Of a stretch of 64,000 nt of DNA, positions 36,556 to 49,947 are shown in pieces; within the stretch, counting starts at the first letter, position 1; every line of letters begins with the position of its first letter. Location of the stretch: the NCBI GenBank assembly GCA_964036665.1, contig OZ038527.1, forward strand, positions 11,935,835-11,999,834, in the 5' to 3' direction. The stretch is from Gordius sp. MW1 (lineage: Eukaryota; Nematomorpha; Gordioida; Gordea; Gordiidae). The notes under the pieces are model-generated. The model saw only the letters and a list, made by a program, of their open reading frames with translations. It searched no databases and was not told the origin of the DNA. A program made the translations under genes and the position numbers.

Positions 36556-38958
36556 GTATCAAACGTGAGTGCTTAATTTTTGAAAACTGCTCTATGCAAT
36601 CATGATTTAAAAGTAATAGTTTTCTGATTCTGATAAATTTTTACTTTTTATCATGGAAACAACGTCTGAAAACGACAACTTTCATCGGATGAATACGGTT
36701 GAATAAAAAAATGTGAAAAATTTTGAGGTAAAAATATTCATTTTTTTCGATTCTATGTGAAAGAGCTTGAAAAAATATATAAAAGTAAGCCGATTTGAGA
36801 ATCCTATTATCCTCGATTGACTTCCGAAAAGAGGTTTTAAGTTGCGAGAACTATCATTTTGACAAAAGACAACGTTTTATTGTTGCGGTTAGTTTGTTGT
36901 ATCAAACGTGAGTGCTTAATTTTTGAAAACTGCTCTATGCAATCATGATTTAAAAGTAATAGTTTTCTGATTCTGATAAATTTTTACTTTTTATCATGGA
37001 AACAACGTCTGAAAACGACAACTTTCATCGGATGAATACGGTTGAATAAAAAAATGTGAAAAATTTTGAGGTAAAAATATTCTTTTTTTTCGATTCTATG
37101 TGAAAGAGCGTAAAAAAATATATAAAAATAAGCCAATTTGAGAATACTATTATCCTGGATTGACTTCCGAAAAGAGGTTTTAAGCTGCGAGAACTATCAT
37201 TTTGACAAAAGGCAACGTTTTATTGTTGCGATTAGTTTGTTGTATCGTAACGTGAGTGCTTAATTTTTGAAAACTGCTCTATGCAATCATGATTTAAAAG
37301 TAATAGTTTTCTGATTCTGATAAATTTTTACTTTTTATCATGGAAACAACGTCTGAAAACGACAACTTTCATCGGATGAATACGGTTGAATAAAAAAATG
37401 TGAAAAATTTTGAGGTAAAAATATTCTTTTTTTTCGATTCTATGTGAAAGAGCGTAAAAAAATATATAAAAATAAGCCAATTTGAGAATACTATTATCCT
37501 GGATTGACTTCCGAAAAGAGGTTTTAAGCTGCGAGAACTATCATTTTGACAAAAGGCAACGTTTTATTGTTGCGATTAGTTTGTTGTATCGTAACGTGAG
37601 TGCTTAATTTTTGAAAATTGCTCTATGCGATCATGATTTCAAAGTAATAGTTTTCTGATTCTGATATATTTTTACTTTTTATCATGGAAACAACGTCTGA
37701 AAACGACAACTTTCATCGGATGAATAGTAGAAAGAAAAAAATGTGAAAAATTTTGAGGTAAAAATATTCATTTTTTTCGATTCTATGTGAAAGAGCGTAA
37801 AAAAATATATAAAAATAAGCCAATTTGAGAATACTATTATCCTGGATTGACTTCCGAAAAGAGGTTTTAAGCTGCGAGAACTATCATTTTGACAAAAGAC
37901 AACGTTTTATTGTTGCGATTAGTTTGTTGTATCGTAACGTGAGTGCTTAATTTTTGAAAATTGCTCTATGCGATCATGATTTCAAAGTAATAGTTTTCTG
38001 ATTCTGATAAATTTTTACTTTTTATCATGGAAACAACGTCTGAAAACGACAACTTTCATCGGATGAATACGGTTGAATAAAAAAATGTGAAAAATTTTGA
38101 GGTAAAAATATTCATTTTTTTCAATTCTATGTGAAAGAGCTTGAAAAAATATATAAAAGTAAGCCGATTTGAGAATCCTATTATCCTTGATTGACTTCCG
38201 AAGAGGTTTTAAGCTGCGAGAACTATCATTTTGACAAAAGACAACGTTTTATTGTTGCGATTAGTTTGTTGTATCGCAACGTGAGTGCTTAATTTTTGAA
38301 AATTGCTCCATGCGATCATGATTTCAAAGTAATAGTTTTCTGATTCTGATAAATTTTTACTTTTTATCATGGAAACAACGTCTAAAAACGACAAATTTCA
38401 TCGGATGAATACGGTAGAAAGAAAAAAAATTTAAAAATATTGAGGTAAAAATATTCATTTTTCGATTCTATGTGAAAGAGCGTAAAAAAATATATAAAAA
38501 TAAGCCAATTTGAGAATCCTATTATCCTCGATTGACTTCCAAAAAGAGGTTTTAAGCTGCGAGAACTATCATTTTGACAAAAGACAACGTTTTATTGTTG
38601 CGATTAGTTTGTTGTATCGCAACGTGAGTGCTTAATTTTTGAAAACTGCTCTATGCGATCATGATTTCAAAGTAATAGTTTTCTGATTCTGACAAATTTT
38701 TACTTTTTATCATGGAAACAACGTCTAAAAACGACAAATTTCATCGGATGAATACGGTAGAAAGAAAAAAATGTTAAAAATATTGAGGTAAAAATATTCA
38801 TTTTTTTCGATTTTATGTGAAAGAGCGTAAAAAAATATATAAAAATAAGCCAATTTGAGAATCCTATTATCCTCGATTGACTTCCGAAAAGAGGTTTTAA
38901 GTTGCGAGAACTATCATTTTGACAAAAGACAACGTTTTATTGTTGCGATTAGTTTGTT
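36556..38958 (+). repeat. HOR-D heptamer copy 2 (2,403 bp), ending in trimer T
   Basis: It has the same seven lengths and markers as 33123-35525, offset by 3,433 bp, with T at 37929-38958. The few differences I saw include GTGCTTAATTTTTG at the start, GAAAAAAAATTTAAAAA near 38420 and CTTCCAAAAAGAGG near 38535. The two copies are separated by three monomers (35526-36555). Confidence 0.9.
37242..37585 (+). repeat. Chimeric monomer, second copy
   Basis: It has the same G-type start joined to an A-type body as 33809-34152, at the same position in the second 2,403-bp heptamer. Confidence 0.85.
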
Positions 38959-41367
38959 GTATCAAACGTGAGTGCTTAATTTTTGAAAACTGCTCTATGC
39001 AATCATGATTTAAAAGTAATAGTTTTCTGATTCTGATAAATTTTTACTTTTTATCATGGAAACAACGTCTGAAAACGACAACTTTCATCGGATGAATACG
39101 GTTGAATAAAAAAATGTAAAAAATTTTGAGGTAAAAATATTCATTTTTTTCGATTCTATGTGAAAGAGCTTGAAAAAATATATAAAAGTAAGCCGATTTG
39201 AGAATCCTATTATCCTCGATTGACTTCCGAAAAGAGGTTTTAAGTTGCGAGAACTATCATTTTGACAAAAGACAACGTTTTATTGTTGCGGTTAGTTTGT
39301 TGTATCAAACGTGAGTGCTTAATTTTTGAAAACTGCTCTATGCAATCATGATTTAAAAGTAATAGTTTTCTGATTCTGATAAATTTTTACTTTTTATCAT
39401 GGAAACAACGTCTGAAAACGACAACTTTCATCGGATGAATACGGTTGAATAAAAAAATGTGAAAAATTTTGAGGTAAAAATATTCTTTTTTTTCGATTCT
39501 ATGTGAAAGAGCGTAAAAAAATATATAAAAATAAGCCAATTTGAGAATACTATTATCCTGGATTGACTTCCGAAAAGAGGTTTTAAGCTGCGAGAACTAT
39601 CCTTTTGACAAAAGGCAACGTTTTATTGTTGCGATTAGTTTGTTGTATCGTAACGTGAGTGCTTAATTTTTGAAAATTGCTCTATGCGATCATGATTTCA
39701 AAGTAATAGTTTTCTGATTCTGATATATTTTTACTTTTTATCATGGAAACAACGTCTGAAAACGACAACTTTCATCGGATGAATACGGTAGAAAGAAAAA
39801 AATGTGAAAAATTTTGAGGTAAAAATATTCATTTTTTTCGATTCTATGTGAAAGAGCGTAAAAAAATATATAAAAATAAGCCAATTTGAGAATACTATTA
39901 TCCTGGATTGACTTCCGAAAAGAGGTTTTAAGCTGCGAGAACTATCATTTTGACAAAAGACAACGTTTTATTGTTGCGATTAGTTTGTTGTATCGTAACG
40001 TGAGTGCTTAATTTTTGAAAATTGCTCTATGCGATCATGATTTCAAAGTAATAGTTTTCTGATTCTGATAAATTTTTACTTTTTATCATGGAAACAACGT
40101 CTGAAAACGACAACTTTCATCGGATGAATACGGTTGAATAAAAAAATGTAAAAAATTTTGAGGTAAAAATATTCATTTTTTTCGATTCTATGTGAAAGAG
40201 CTTGAAAAAATATATAAAAGTAAGCCGATTTGAGAATCCTATTATCCTTGATTGACTTCCGAAGAGGTTTTAAGCTGCGAGAACTATCATTTTGACAAAA
40301 GACAACGTTTTATTGTTGCGATTAGTTTGTTGTATCGCAACGTGAATGCTTAATTTTTGAAAATTGCTCTATGCGATCATGATTTCAAAGTAATAGTTTT
40401 CTGATTCTGATAAATTTTTACTTTTTATCATGGAAACAACGTCTGAAAACGACAACTTTCATCGGATGAATACGGTTGAAAGAAAAAAATGTAGAAAAAT
40501 TTTGAGGTAAAAATATTTATTTTTTTCGATTCTATGTGAAAGAGCTTAAAAAAATATATAAAAGTAAGCCGATTTGAGAATCCTATTATCCTCAATTGAC
40601 TTCCGAAAAGAGGTTTTAAGCTGCGAGAACTATCATTTTGACAAAAGACAACGTTTTATTGTTGCGATTAGTTTGTTGTATCGCAACGTGAATGCTTAAT
40701 TTTTGAAAATTGCTCTATGCGATCATGATTTCAAAGTAATAGTTTTCTGATTCTGATAAATTTTTACTTTTTATCATGGAAACAACGTCTGAAAACGACA
40801 ACTTTCATCGGATGAATACGGTTGAAAGAAAAAAATGTGAAAAATTTTGAGGTAAAAATATTTATTTTTTTCGATTCTATGTGAAAGAGCGTAAAAAAAT
40901 ATATAAAAATAAGCCAATTTGAGAATCCTATTATCCTCGATTGACTTCCGAAAAGAGGTTTTAAGCTGCGAGAACTATCATTTTGACAAAAGACAACGTT
41001 TTATTGTTGCGATTAGTTTGTTGTATCGCAACGTGAGTGCTTAATTTTTGAAAACTGCTCTATGCGATCATGATTTCAAAGTAATAGTTTTCTGATTCTG
41101 ACAAATTTTTACTTTTTATCATGGAAACAACGTCTAAAAACGACAAATTTCATCGGATGAATACGGTAGAAAGAAAAAAATTTTAAAAATATTGAGGTAA
41201 AAATATTCATTTTTTTCGATTCTATGTGAAAGAGCTTGAAAAAATATATAAAAGTAAGCCGATTTGAGAATCCTATTATCCTCGATTGACTTCCGAAAAG
41301 AGGTTTTAAGTTGCGAGAACTATCATTTTGACAAAAGACAACGTTTTATTGTTGCGGTTAGTTTGTT
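38959..41367 (+). repeat. Module M copy 3 (2,409-bp heptamer)
   Basis: It consists of seven monomers of 343, 343, 345, 342, 346, 345 and 345 bp in the M order, lying inside block 4. It shares ATGTAGAAAAA near 40490 with M copy 2, which is 14.1 kb upstream. This makes these two closer to each other than either is to copy 1. Confidence 0.88.
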
Positions 41368-42053
41368 GTATCAAACGTGAGTGCTTAATTTTTGAAAACT
41401 GCTCTATGCAATCATGATTTAAAAGTAATAGTTTTCTGATTCTGATAAATTTTTACTTTTTATCATGGAAACAACGTCTGAAAACGACAACTTTCATCGG
41501 ATGAATACGGTTGAATAAAAAAATGTGAAAAATTTTGAGGTAAAAATATTCTTTTTTTTCGATTCTATGTGAAAGAGCGTAAAAAAATATATAAAAATAA
41601 GCCAATTTGAGAATACTATTATCCTGGATTGACTTCCGAAAAGAGGTTTTAAGCTGCGAGAACTATCATTTTGACAAAAGGCAACGTTTTATTGTTGCGA
41701 TTAGTTTGTTGTATCGTAACGTGAGTGCTTAATTTTTGAAAATTGCTCTATGCGATCATGATTTCAAAGTAATAGTTTTCTGATTCTGATATATTTTTAC
41801 TTTTTATCATGGAAACAACGTCTGAAAACGACAACTTTCATCGGATGAATAGTAGAAAGAAAAAAATGTGAAAAATTTTGAGGTAAAAATATTCATTTTT
41901 TTCGATTCTATGTGAAAGAGCGTAAAAAAATATATAAAAATAAGCCAATTTGAGAATACTATTATCCTGGATTGACTTCCGAAAAGAGGTTTTAAGCTGC
42001 GAGAACTATCATTTTGACAAAAGACAACGTTTTATTGTTGCGATTAGTTTGTT

Positions 42054-43081
42054 GTATCGTAACGTGAGTGCTTAATTTTTGAAAATTGCTCTATGCGATC
42101 ATGATTTCAAAGTAATAGTTTTCTGATTCTGATAAATTTTTACTTTTTATCATGGAAACAACGTCTGAAAACGACAACTTTCATCGGATGAATACGGTTG
42201 AATAAAAAAATGTGAAAAATTTTGAGGTAAAAATATTCATTTTTTTCAATTCTATGTGAAAGAGCTTGAAAAAATATATAAAAGTAAGCCGATTTGAGAA
42301 TCCAATTATCCTTGATTGACTTCCGAAGAGGTTTTAAGCTGCGAGAACTATCATTTTGACAAAAGACAACGTTTTATTGTTGCGATTAGTTTGTTGTATC
42401 GCAACGTGAGTGCTTAATTTTTGAAAATTGCTCCATGCGATCATGATTTCAAAGTAATAGTTTTCTGATTCTGATAAATTTTTACTTTTTATCATGGAAA
42501 CAACGTCTAAAAACGACAAATTTCATCGGATGAATACGGTAGAAAGAAAAAATTTTTAAAAATATTGAGGTAAAAATATTCATTTTTCGATTCTATGTGA
42601 AAGAGCGTAAAAAAATATATAAAAATAAGCCAATTTGAGAATCCTATTATCCTCGATTGACTTCCGAAAAGAGGTTTTAAGCTGCGAGAACTATCATTTT
42701 GACAAAAGACAACGTTTTATTGTTGCGATTAGTTTGTTGTATCGCAACGTGAGTGCTTAATTTTTGAAAACTGCTCTATGCGATCATGATTTCAAATTAA
42801 TAGTTTTCTGATTCTGACAAATTTTTACTTTTTATCATGGAAACAACGTCTAAAAACGACAAATTTCATCGGATGAATACGGTAGAAAGAAAAAAATTTT
42901 AAAAATATTGAGGTAAAAATATTCATTTTTCTATTTTATGTGAAAGAGCGTAAAAAAATATATAAAAATAAGCCAATTTGAGAATCCTATTATCCTCGAT
43001 TGACTTCCGAAAAGAGGTTTTAAGTTGCGAGAACTATCATTTTGACAAAAGACAACGTTTTATTGTTGCGATTAGTTTGTT
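42054..43081 (+). repeat. Trimer T copy 6 (1,028 bp)
   Basis: It is a T trimer with two small changes. The third monomer has CAAATTAATAG, and its A/T tract is shortened to CATTTTTCTATTTTATG, giving 343 instead of 345 bp. It follows A and G monomers as T copy 2 does, supporting a long duplication between about 24.9-30.4 kb and 39.0-43.1 kb. Confidence 0.86.
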
Positions 43082-44452
43082 GTATCAAACGTGAGTGCTT
43101 AATTTTTGAAAACTGCGCTATGCAATCATGATTTAAAAGTAATAGTTTTCTGATTCTGATAAATTTTTACTTTTTATCATGGAAACAACGTCTGAAAACG
43201 ACAACTTTCATCGGATGAATACGGTTGAATAAAAAAATGTGAAAAATTTTGAGGTAAAAATATTCATTTTTTTCGATTCTATGTGAAAGAGCTTGAAAAA
43301 ATATATAAAAGTAAGCCGATTTGAGAATCCTATTATCCTCGATTGACTTCCGAAAAGAGGTTTTAAGCTGCGAGAACTATCATTTTGACAAAAGACAACG
43401 TTTTATTGTTGCGATTAGTTTGTTGTATCGCAACGTGAGTGCTTAATTTTTGAAAATTGCTCTATGCGATCATGATTTCAAAGTAATAGTTTTCTGATTC
43501 TGATAAATTTTTACTTTTTATCATGGAAACAACGTCTGAAAACGACAACTTTCATCGGATGAATATGGTTGAAAGAAAAAAATGTGAAAAATTTTGAGGT
43601 AAAAATATTCATTTTTCGATTCTATGTGAAAGAGCGTAAAAAAATATATAAAAATAAGCCAATTTGAGAATCCTATTATCCTCGATTGACTTCCGAAAAG
43701 AGGTTTTAAGCTGCGAGAACTATCATTTTGACAAAAGACAACGTTTTATTGTTGCGATTAGTTTGTTGTATCGCAACGTGAGTGCTTAATTTTTGAAAAC
43801 TGCTCTATGCGATCATGATTTCAAAGTAATAGTTTTCTGATTCTGACAAATTTTTACTTTTTATCATGGAAACAACGTCTAAAAACGACAAATTTCATCG
43901 GATGAATACGGTAGAAAGAAAAAAATTTTAAAAATATTGAGGTAAAAATATTCATTTTTCTATTTTATGTGAAAGAGCGTAAAAAAATATATAAAAATAA
44001 GCCAATTTGAGAATCCTATTATCCTCGATTGACTTCCGAAAAGAGGTTTTAAGTTGCGAGAACTATCATTTTGACAAAAGACAACGTTTTATTGTTGCGA
44101 TTAGTTTGTTGTATCAAACGTGAGTGCTTAATTTTTGAAAACTGCGCTATGCAATCATGATTTAAAAGTAATAGTTTTCTGATTCTGATATATTTTTACT
44201 TTTTATCATGGAAACAACGTCTGAAAACGACAACTTTCATCGGATGAATAGTAGAAAGAAAAAAATGTGAAAAATTTTGAGGTAAAAATATTCATTTTTT
44301 TCGATTCTATGTGAAAGAGCGTAAAAAAATATATAAAAATAAGCCAATTTGAGAATACTATTATCCTGGATTGACTTCCGAAAAGAGGTTTTAAGCTGCG
44401 AGAACTATCATTTTGACAAAAGACAACGTTTTATTGTTGCGATTAGTTTGTT

Positions 44453-45479
44453 GTATCGTAACGTGAGTGCTTAATTTTTGAAAATTGCTCTATGCGATCA
44501 TGATTTCAAAGTAATAGTTTTCTGATTCTGATAAATTTTTACTTTTTATCATGGAAACAACGTCTGAAAACGACAACTTTCATCGGATGAATACGGTTGA
44601 ATAAAAAAATGTGAAAAATTTTGAGGTAAAAATATTCATTTTTTTCAATTCTATGTGAAAGAGCTTGAAAAAATATATAAAAGTAAGCCGATTTGAGAAT
44701 CCTATTATCCTTGATTGACTTCCGAAGAGGTTTTAAGCTGCGAGAACTATCATTTTGACAAAAGACAACGTTTTATTGTTGCGATTAGTTTGTTGTATCG
44801 CAACGTGAGTGCTTAATTTTTGAAAATTGCTCCATGCGATCATGATTTCAAAGTAATAGTTTTCTGATTCTGATAAATTTTTACTTTTTATCATGGAAAC
44901 AACGTCTAAAAACGACAAATTTCATCGGATGAATACGGTAGAAAGAAAAAATTTTTAAAAATATTGAGGTAAAAATATTCATTTTTCGATTCTATGTGAA
45001 AGAGCGTAAAAAAATATATAAAAATAAGCCAATTTGAGAATCCTATTATCCTCGATTGACTTCCGAAAAGAGGTTTTAAGCTGCGAGAACTATCATTTTG
45101 ACAAAAGACAACGTTTTATTGTTGCGATTAGTTTGTTGTATCGCAACGGAGTGCTTAATTTTTGAAAACTGCTCTATGCGATCATGATTTCAAAGTAATA
45201 GTTTTCTGATTCTGACAAATTTTTACTTTTTATCATGGAAACAACGTCTAAAAACGACAAATTTCATCGGATGAATACGGTAGAAAGAAAAAAATTTTAA
45301 AAATATTGAGGTAAAAATATTCATTTTTCTATTTTATGTGAAAGAGCGTAAAAAAATATATAAAAATAAGCCAATTTGAGAATCCTATTATCCTCGATTG
45401 ACTTCCGAAAAGAGGTTTTAAGTTGCGAGAACTATCATTTTGACAAAAGACAACGTTTTATTGTTGCGATTAGTTTGTT
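44453..45479 (+). repeat. Trimer T copy 7 (1,027 bp)
   Basis: It is a T trimer whose third monomer starts GCAACGGAGTGC with one base missing and also has CATTTTTCTATTTTATG. The monomer before it (44111) starts as an A type with GCGCTATG and ends as a GAATAGTAG monomer, so the trimer was joined to a different neighbour here. Confidence 0.86.
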
Positions 45480-46167
45480 GTATCAAACGTGAGTGCTTAA
45501 TTTTTGAAAACTGCGCTATGCAATCATGATTTAAAAGTAATAGTTTTCTGATTCTGATAAATTTTTACTTTTTATCATGGAAACAACGTCTGAAAACGAC
45601 AACTTTCATCGGATGAATACGGTTGAATAAAAAAATGTGAAAAATTTTGAGGTAAAAATATTCATTTTTTTCGATTCTATGTGAAAGAGCTTGAAAAAAT
45701 ATATAAAAGTAAGCCGATTTGAGAATCCTATTATCCTCGATTGACTTCCGAAAAGAGGTTTTAAGCTGCGAGAACTATCATTTTGACAAAAGACAACGTT
45801 TTATTGTTGCGATTAGTTTGTTGTATCGCAACGTGAGTGCTTAATTTTTGAAAATTGCTCTATGCGATCATGATTTCAAAGTAATAGTTTTCTGATTCTG
45901 ATAAATTTTTACTTTTTATCATGGAAACAACGTCTGAAAACGACAACTTTCATCGGATGAATATGGTTGAAAGAAAAAAATGTGAAAAATTTTGAGGTAA
46001 AAATATTCATTTTTTTCGATTCTATGTGAAAGAGCTTGAAAAAATATATAAAAGTAAGCCGATTTGAGAATCCTATTATCCTCGATTGACTTCCGAAAAG
46101 AGGTTTTAAGTTGCGAGAACTATCATTTTGACAAAAGACAACGTTTTATTGTTGCGATTAGTTTGTT

Positions 46168-47196
46168 GTATCGTAACGTGAGTGCTTAATTTTTGAAAAC
46201 TGCTCTATGCAATCATGATTTAAAAGTAATAGTTTTCGGATTCTGATAAATTTTTACTTTTTATCATGGAAACAACGTCTGAAAACGACAACTTTCATCG
46301 GATGAATACGGTTGAATAAAAAAATGTGAAAAATTTTGAGGTAAAAATATTCATTTTTTTCGATTCTATGTGAAAGAGCTTGAAAAAATATATAAAAGTA
46401 AGCCGATTTGAGAATCCTATTATCCTCGATTGACTTCCGAAAAGAGGTTTTAAGTTGCGAGAACTATCATTTTGACAAAAGACAACGTTTTATTGTTGCG
46501 GTTAGTTTGTTGTATCAAACGTGAGTGCTTAATTTTTGAAAACTGCTCTATGCAATCATGATTTCAAAGTAATAGTTTTCTGATTCTGATAAATTTTTAC
46601 TTTTTATCATGGAAACAACGTCTGAAAACGACAACTTTCATCGGATGAATACGGTTGAATAAAAAAATGTGAAAAATTTTGAGGTAAAAATATTCTTTTT
46701 TTTCGATTCTATGTGAAACAGCGTAAAAAAATATATAAAAATAAGCCAATTTGAGAATCCTATTATACTCGATTGACTTCCGAAAAGAGGTTTTAAGTTG
46801 CGAGAACTATCATTTTGACAAAAGACAACGTTTTACTGTTGCGATTTGTTTGTTGTATCAAACGTGAGTGCTTAATTTTTGAAAATTGCTCTATGCAATC
46901 ATGATTTAAAAGTAATAGTTTTCTGATTCTGATAAATTTTTCTTTTTATCATGGAAACAACGTCTAAAAACGACAAATTTCATCGGATGAATACGGTTGA
47001 AAGAAAAAAATGTGAAAAATTTTGAGGTAAAAATATTTATTTTTTTCGATTCTATGTGGAAGAGCTTGAAAAAATATATAAAAGTAAGCCGATTTGAGAA
47101 TCCTATTATCCTCGATTGACTTCCGAAAAGAGGTTTTAAGCTGCGAGAACTATATTTTGACAAAAGACAACGTTTTATTGTTGCGATTAGTTTGTT
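46168..47196 (+). repeat. Three-monomer segment duplicated about 7.2 kb downstream
   Basis: The markers TTTTCGGATTCTG, GTGAAACAGCG, GCGATTTGTTTG and ATTTTTCTTTTTATC occur in this order here and again at 53372-54400, at offsets of 7,203-7,204 bp. In this copy the first monomer begins with a G-type start, while the downstream copy begins with an A-type start. A private ACTATATTTTGAC near 47150 marks a one-base loss. Confidence 0.85.
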
Positions 47197-49947
47197 GTAT
47201 CGCAACGTGAGTGCTTAATTTTTGAAAATTGCTCCATGCGATCATGATTTCAAAGTAATAGTTTTCTGATTCTGATAAATTTTTACTTTTTATCATGGAA
47301 ACAACGTCTGAAAACGACAACTTTCATCGGATGAATACGGTTGAATAAAAAAATGTGAAAAATTTTGAGGTAAAAATATTCTTTTTTTTCGATTCTATGT
47401 GAAAGAGCGTAAAAAAATATATAAAAATAAGCCAATTTGAGAATACTATTATCCTGGATTGACTTCCGAAAAGAGGTTTTAAGCTGCGAGAACTATCATT
47501 TTGACAAAAGACAACGTTTTATTGTTGCGATTAGTTTGTTGTATCGTAACGTGAGTGCTTAATTTTTGAAAATTGCTCTATGCGATCATGATTTCAAAGT
47601 AATAGTTTTCTGATTCTGATATATTTTTACTTTTTATCATGGAAACAACGTATGAAAACGACAACTTTCATCGGATGAATACGGTTGAATAAAAAAATGT
47701 GAAAAATTTTGAGGTAAAAATATTCATTTTTTTCGATTCTATGTGAAAGAGCTTGAAAAAATATATAAAAGTAAGCCGATTTGAGAATCCTATTATCCTT
47801 GATTGACTTCCGAAGAGGTTTTAAGCTGCGAGAACTATCATTTTGACAAAAGACAACGTTTTATTGTTGCGATTAGTTTGTTGTATCGCAACGTGAGTGC
47901 TTAATTTTTGAAAATTGCTCCATGCGATCATGATTTCAAAGTAATAGTTTTCTGATTCTGATAAATTTTTACTTTTTATCATGGAAACAACGTCTGAAAA
48001 CGACAACTTTCATCGGATGAATACGGTAGAAAGAAAAAAATGTAAAAAATTTTGAGGTAAAAATATTCATTTTTTTCGATTCTATGTGAAAGAGCGTAAA
48101 AAAATATATAAAAATAAGCCAATTTGAGAATACTATTATCCTGGATTGACTTCCGAAAAGAGGTTTTAAGCTGCGAGAACTATCATTTTGACAAAAGACA
48201 ACGTTTTATTGTTGCGATTAGTTTGTTGTATCGTAACGTGAGTGCTTAATTTTTGAAAATTGCTCTATGCGATCATGATTTCAAAGTAATAGTTTTCTGA
48301 TTCTGATAAATTTTTACTTTTTATCATGGAAACAACGTATGAAAACGACAACTTTCATCGGATGAATACGGTTGAATAAAAAAATGTGAAAAATTTTGAG
48401 GTAAAAATATTCATTTTTTTCGATTCTATGTGAAAGAGCTTGAAAAAATATATAAAAGTAAGCCGATTTGAGAATCCTATTATCCTCGATTGACTTCCGA
48501 AAAGAGGTTTTAAGTTGCGAGAACTATCATTTTGACAAAAGACAACGTTTTATTGTTGCGGTTAGTTTGTTGTATCAAACGTGAGTGCTTAATTTTTGAA
48601 AACTGCTCTATGCAATCATGATTTAAAAGTAATAGTTTTCTGATTCTGATAAATTTTTACTTTTTATCATGGAAACAACGTCTGAAAACGACAACTTTCA
48701 TCGGATGAATACGGTTGAATAAAAAAATGTGAAAAATTTTGAGGTAAAAATATTCATTTTTTTCGATTCTATGTGAAAGAGCTTGAAAAAATATATAAAA
48801 GTAAGCCGATTTGAGAATCCTATTATCCTTGATTGACTTCCGAAGAGGTTTTAAGCTGCGAGAACTATCATTTTGACAAAAGACAACGTTTTATTGTTGC
48901 GATTAGTTTGTTGTATCGCAACGTGAATGCTTAATTTTTGAAAATTGCTCTATGCGATCATGATTTCAAAGTAATAGTTTTCTGATTCTGATAAATTTTT
49001 ACTTTTTATCATGGAAACAACGTCTGAAAACGACAACTTTCATCGGATGAATACGGTTGAAAGAAAAAAATGTGAAAAATTTTGAGGTAAAAATATTTAT
49101 TTTATTCGATTCTATGTGAAAGAGCTTAAAAAAATATATAAAAGTAAGCCGATTTGAGAATCCTATTATCCTCAATTGACTTCCGAAAAGAGGTTTTAAG
49201 CTGCGAGAACTATCATTTTGACAAAAGACAACGTTTTATTGTTGCGATTAGTTTGTTGTATCGCAACGTGAATGCTTAATTTTTGAAAATTGCTCTATGC
49301 GATCATGATTTCAAAGTAATAGTTTTCTGATTCTGATAAATTTTTACTTTTTATCATGGAAACAACGTCTGAAAACGACAACTTTCATCGGATGAATACG
49401 GTTGAAAGAAAAAAATGTGAAAAATTTTGAGGTAAAAATATTTATTTTTTTCGATTCTATGTGAAAGAGCGTAAATAAATATATAAAAATAAGCCAATTT
49501 GAGAATCCTATTATCTTCGATTGACTTCCGAAAAGAGGTTTTAAGCTGCGAGAACTATCATTTTGACAAAAGACAACGTTTTATTGTTGCGATTAGTTTG
49601 TTGTATCGCAACGTGAGTGCTTAATTTTTGAAAACTGCTCTATGCGATCATGATTTCAAAGTAATAGTTTTCTGATTCTGACAAATTTTTACTTTTTATC
49701 ATGGAAACAACGTCTAAAAACGACAAATTTCATCGGATGAATACGGTAGAAAGAAAAAAATTTTAAAAATATTGAGGTAAAAATATTCATTTTTTTCGAT
49801 TCTATGTGAAAGAGCTTGAAAAAATATATAAAAGTAAGCCGATTTGAGAATCCTATTATCCTCGATTGACTTCCGAAAAGAGGTTTTAAGTTGCGAGAAC
49901 TATCATTTTGACAAAAGACAACGTTTTATTGTTGCGGTTAGTTTGTT

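Larger units (their letters stand above)
27289..45479 (+). repeat. Block 4: region organised around trimer T
   Basis: Monomer starts are 27289, 27632, 27974, 28317, 28662, 29005, 29348, 29690, 30033, 30378, 30721, 31064, 31406, 31750, 32093, 32435, 32778, 33123, 33466, 33809, 34153, 34496, 34838, 35181, 35526, 35869, 36211, 36556, 36899, 37242, 37586, 37929, 38271, 38614, 38959, 39302, 39645, 39990, 40332, 40678, 41023, 41368, 41711, 42054, 42396, 42739, 43082, 43425, 43768, 44111, 44453, 44795 and 45138. A G-C-C trimer of 1,027-1,030 bp recurs seven times, separated by A- and G-type monomers in varying number. Nearly all monomers here are 342-346 bp, the most length-uniform part of the window. 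Confidence 0.87.

Noticed and set aside
46906..47205. A longer minus-strand open frame of 99 codons
   Set aside because: It exists because one base is missing (ACTATATTTTGAC for ACTATCATTTTGAC), which fuses two normal short frames. It starts with TTG and spans ordinary satellite sequence.
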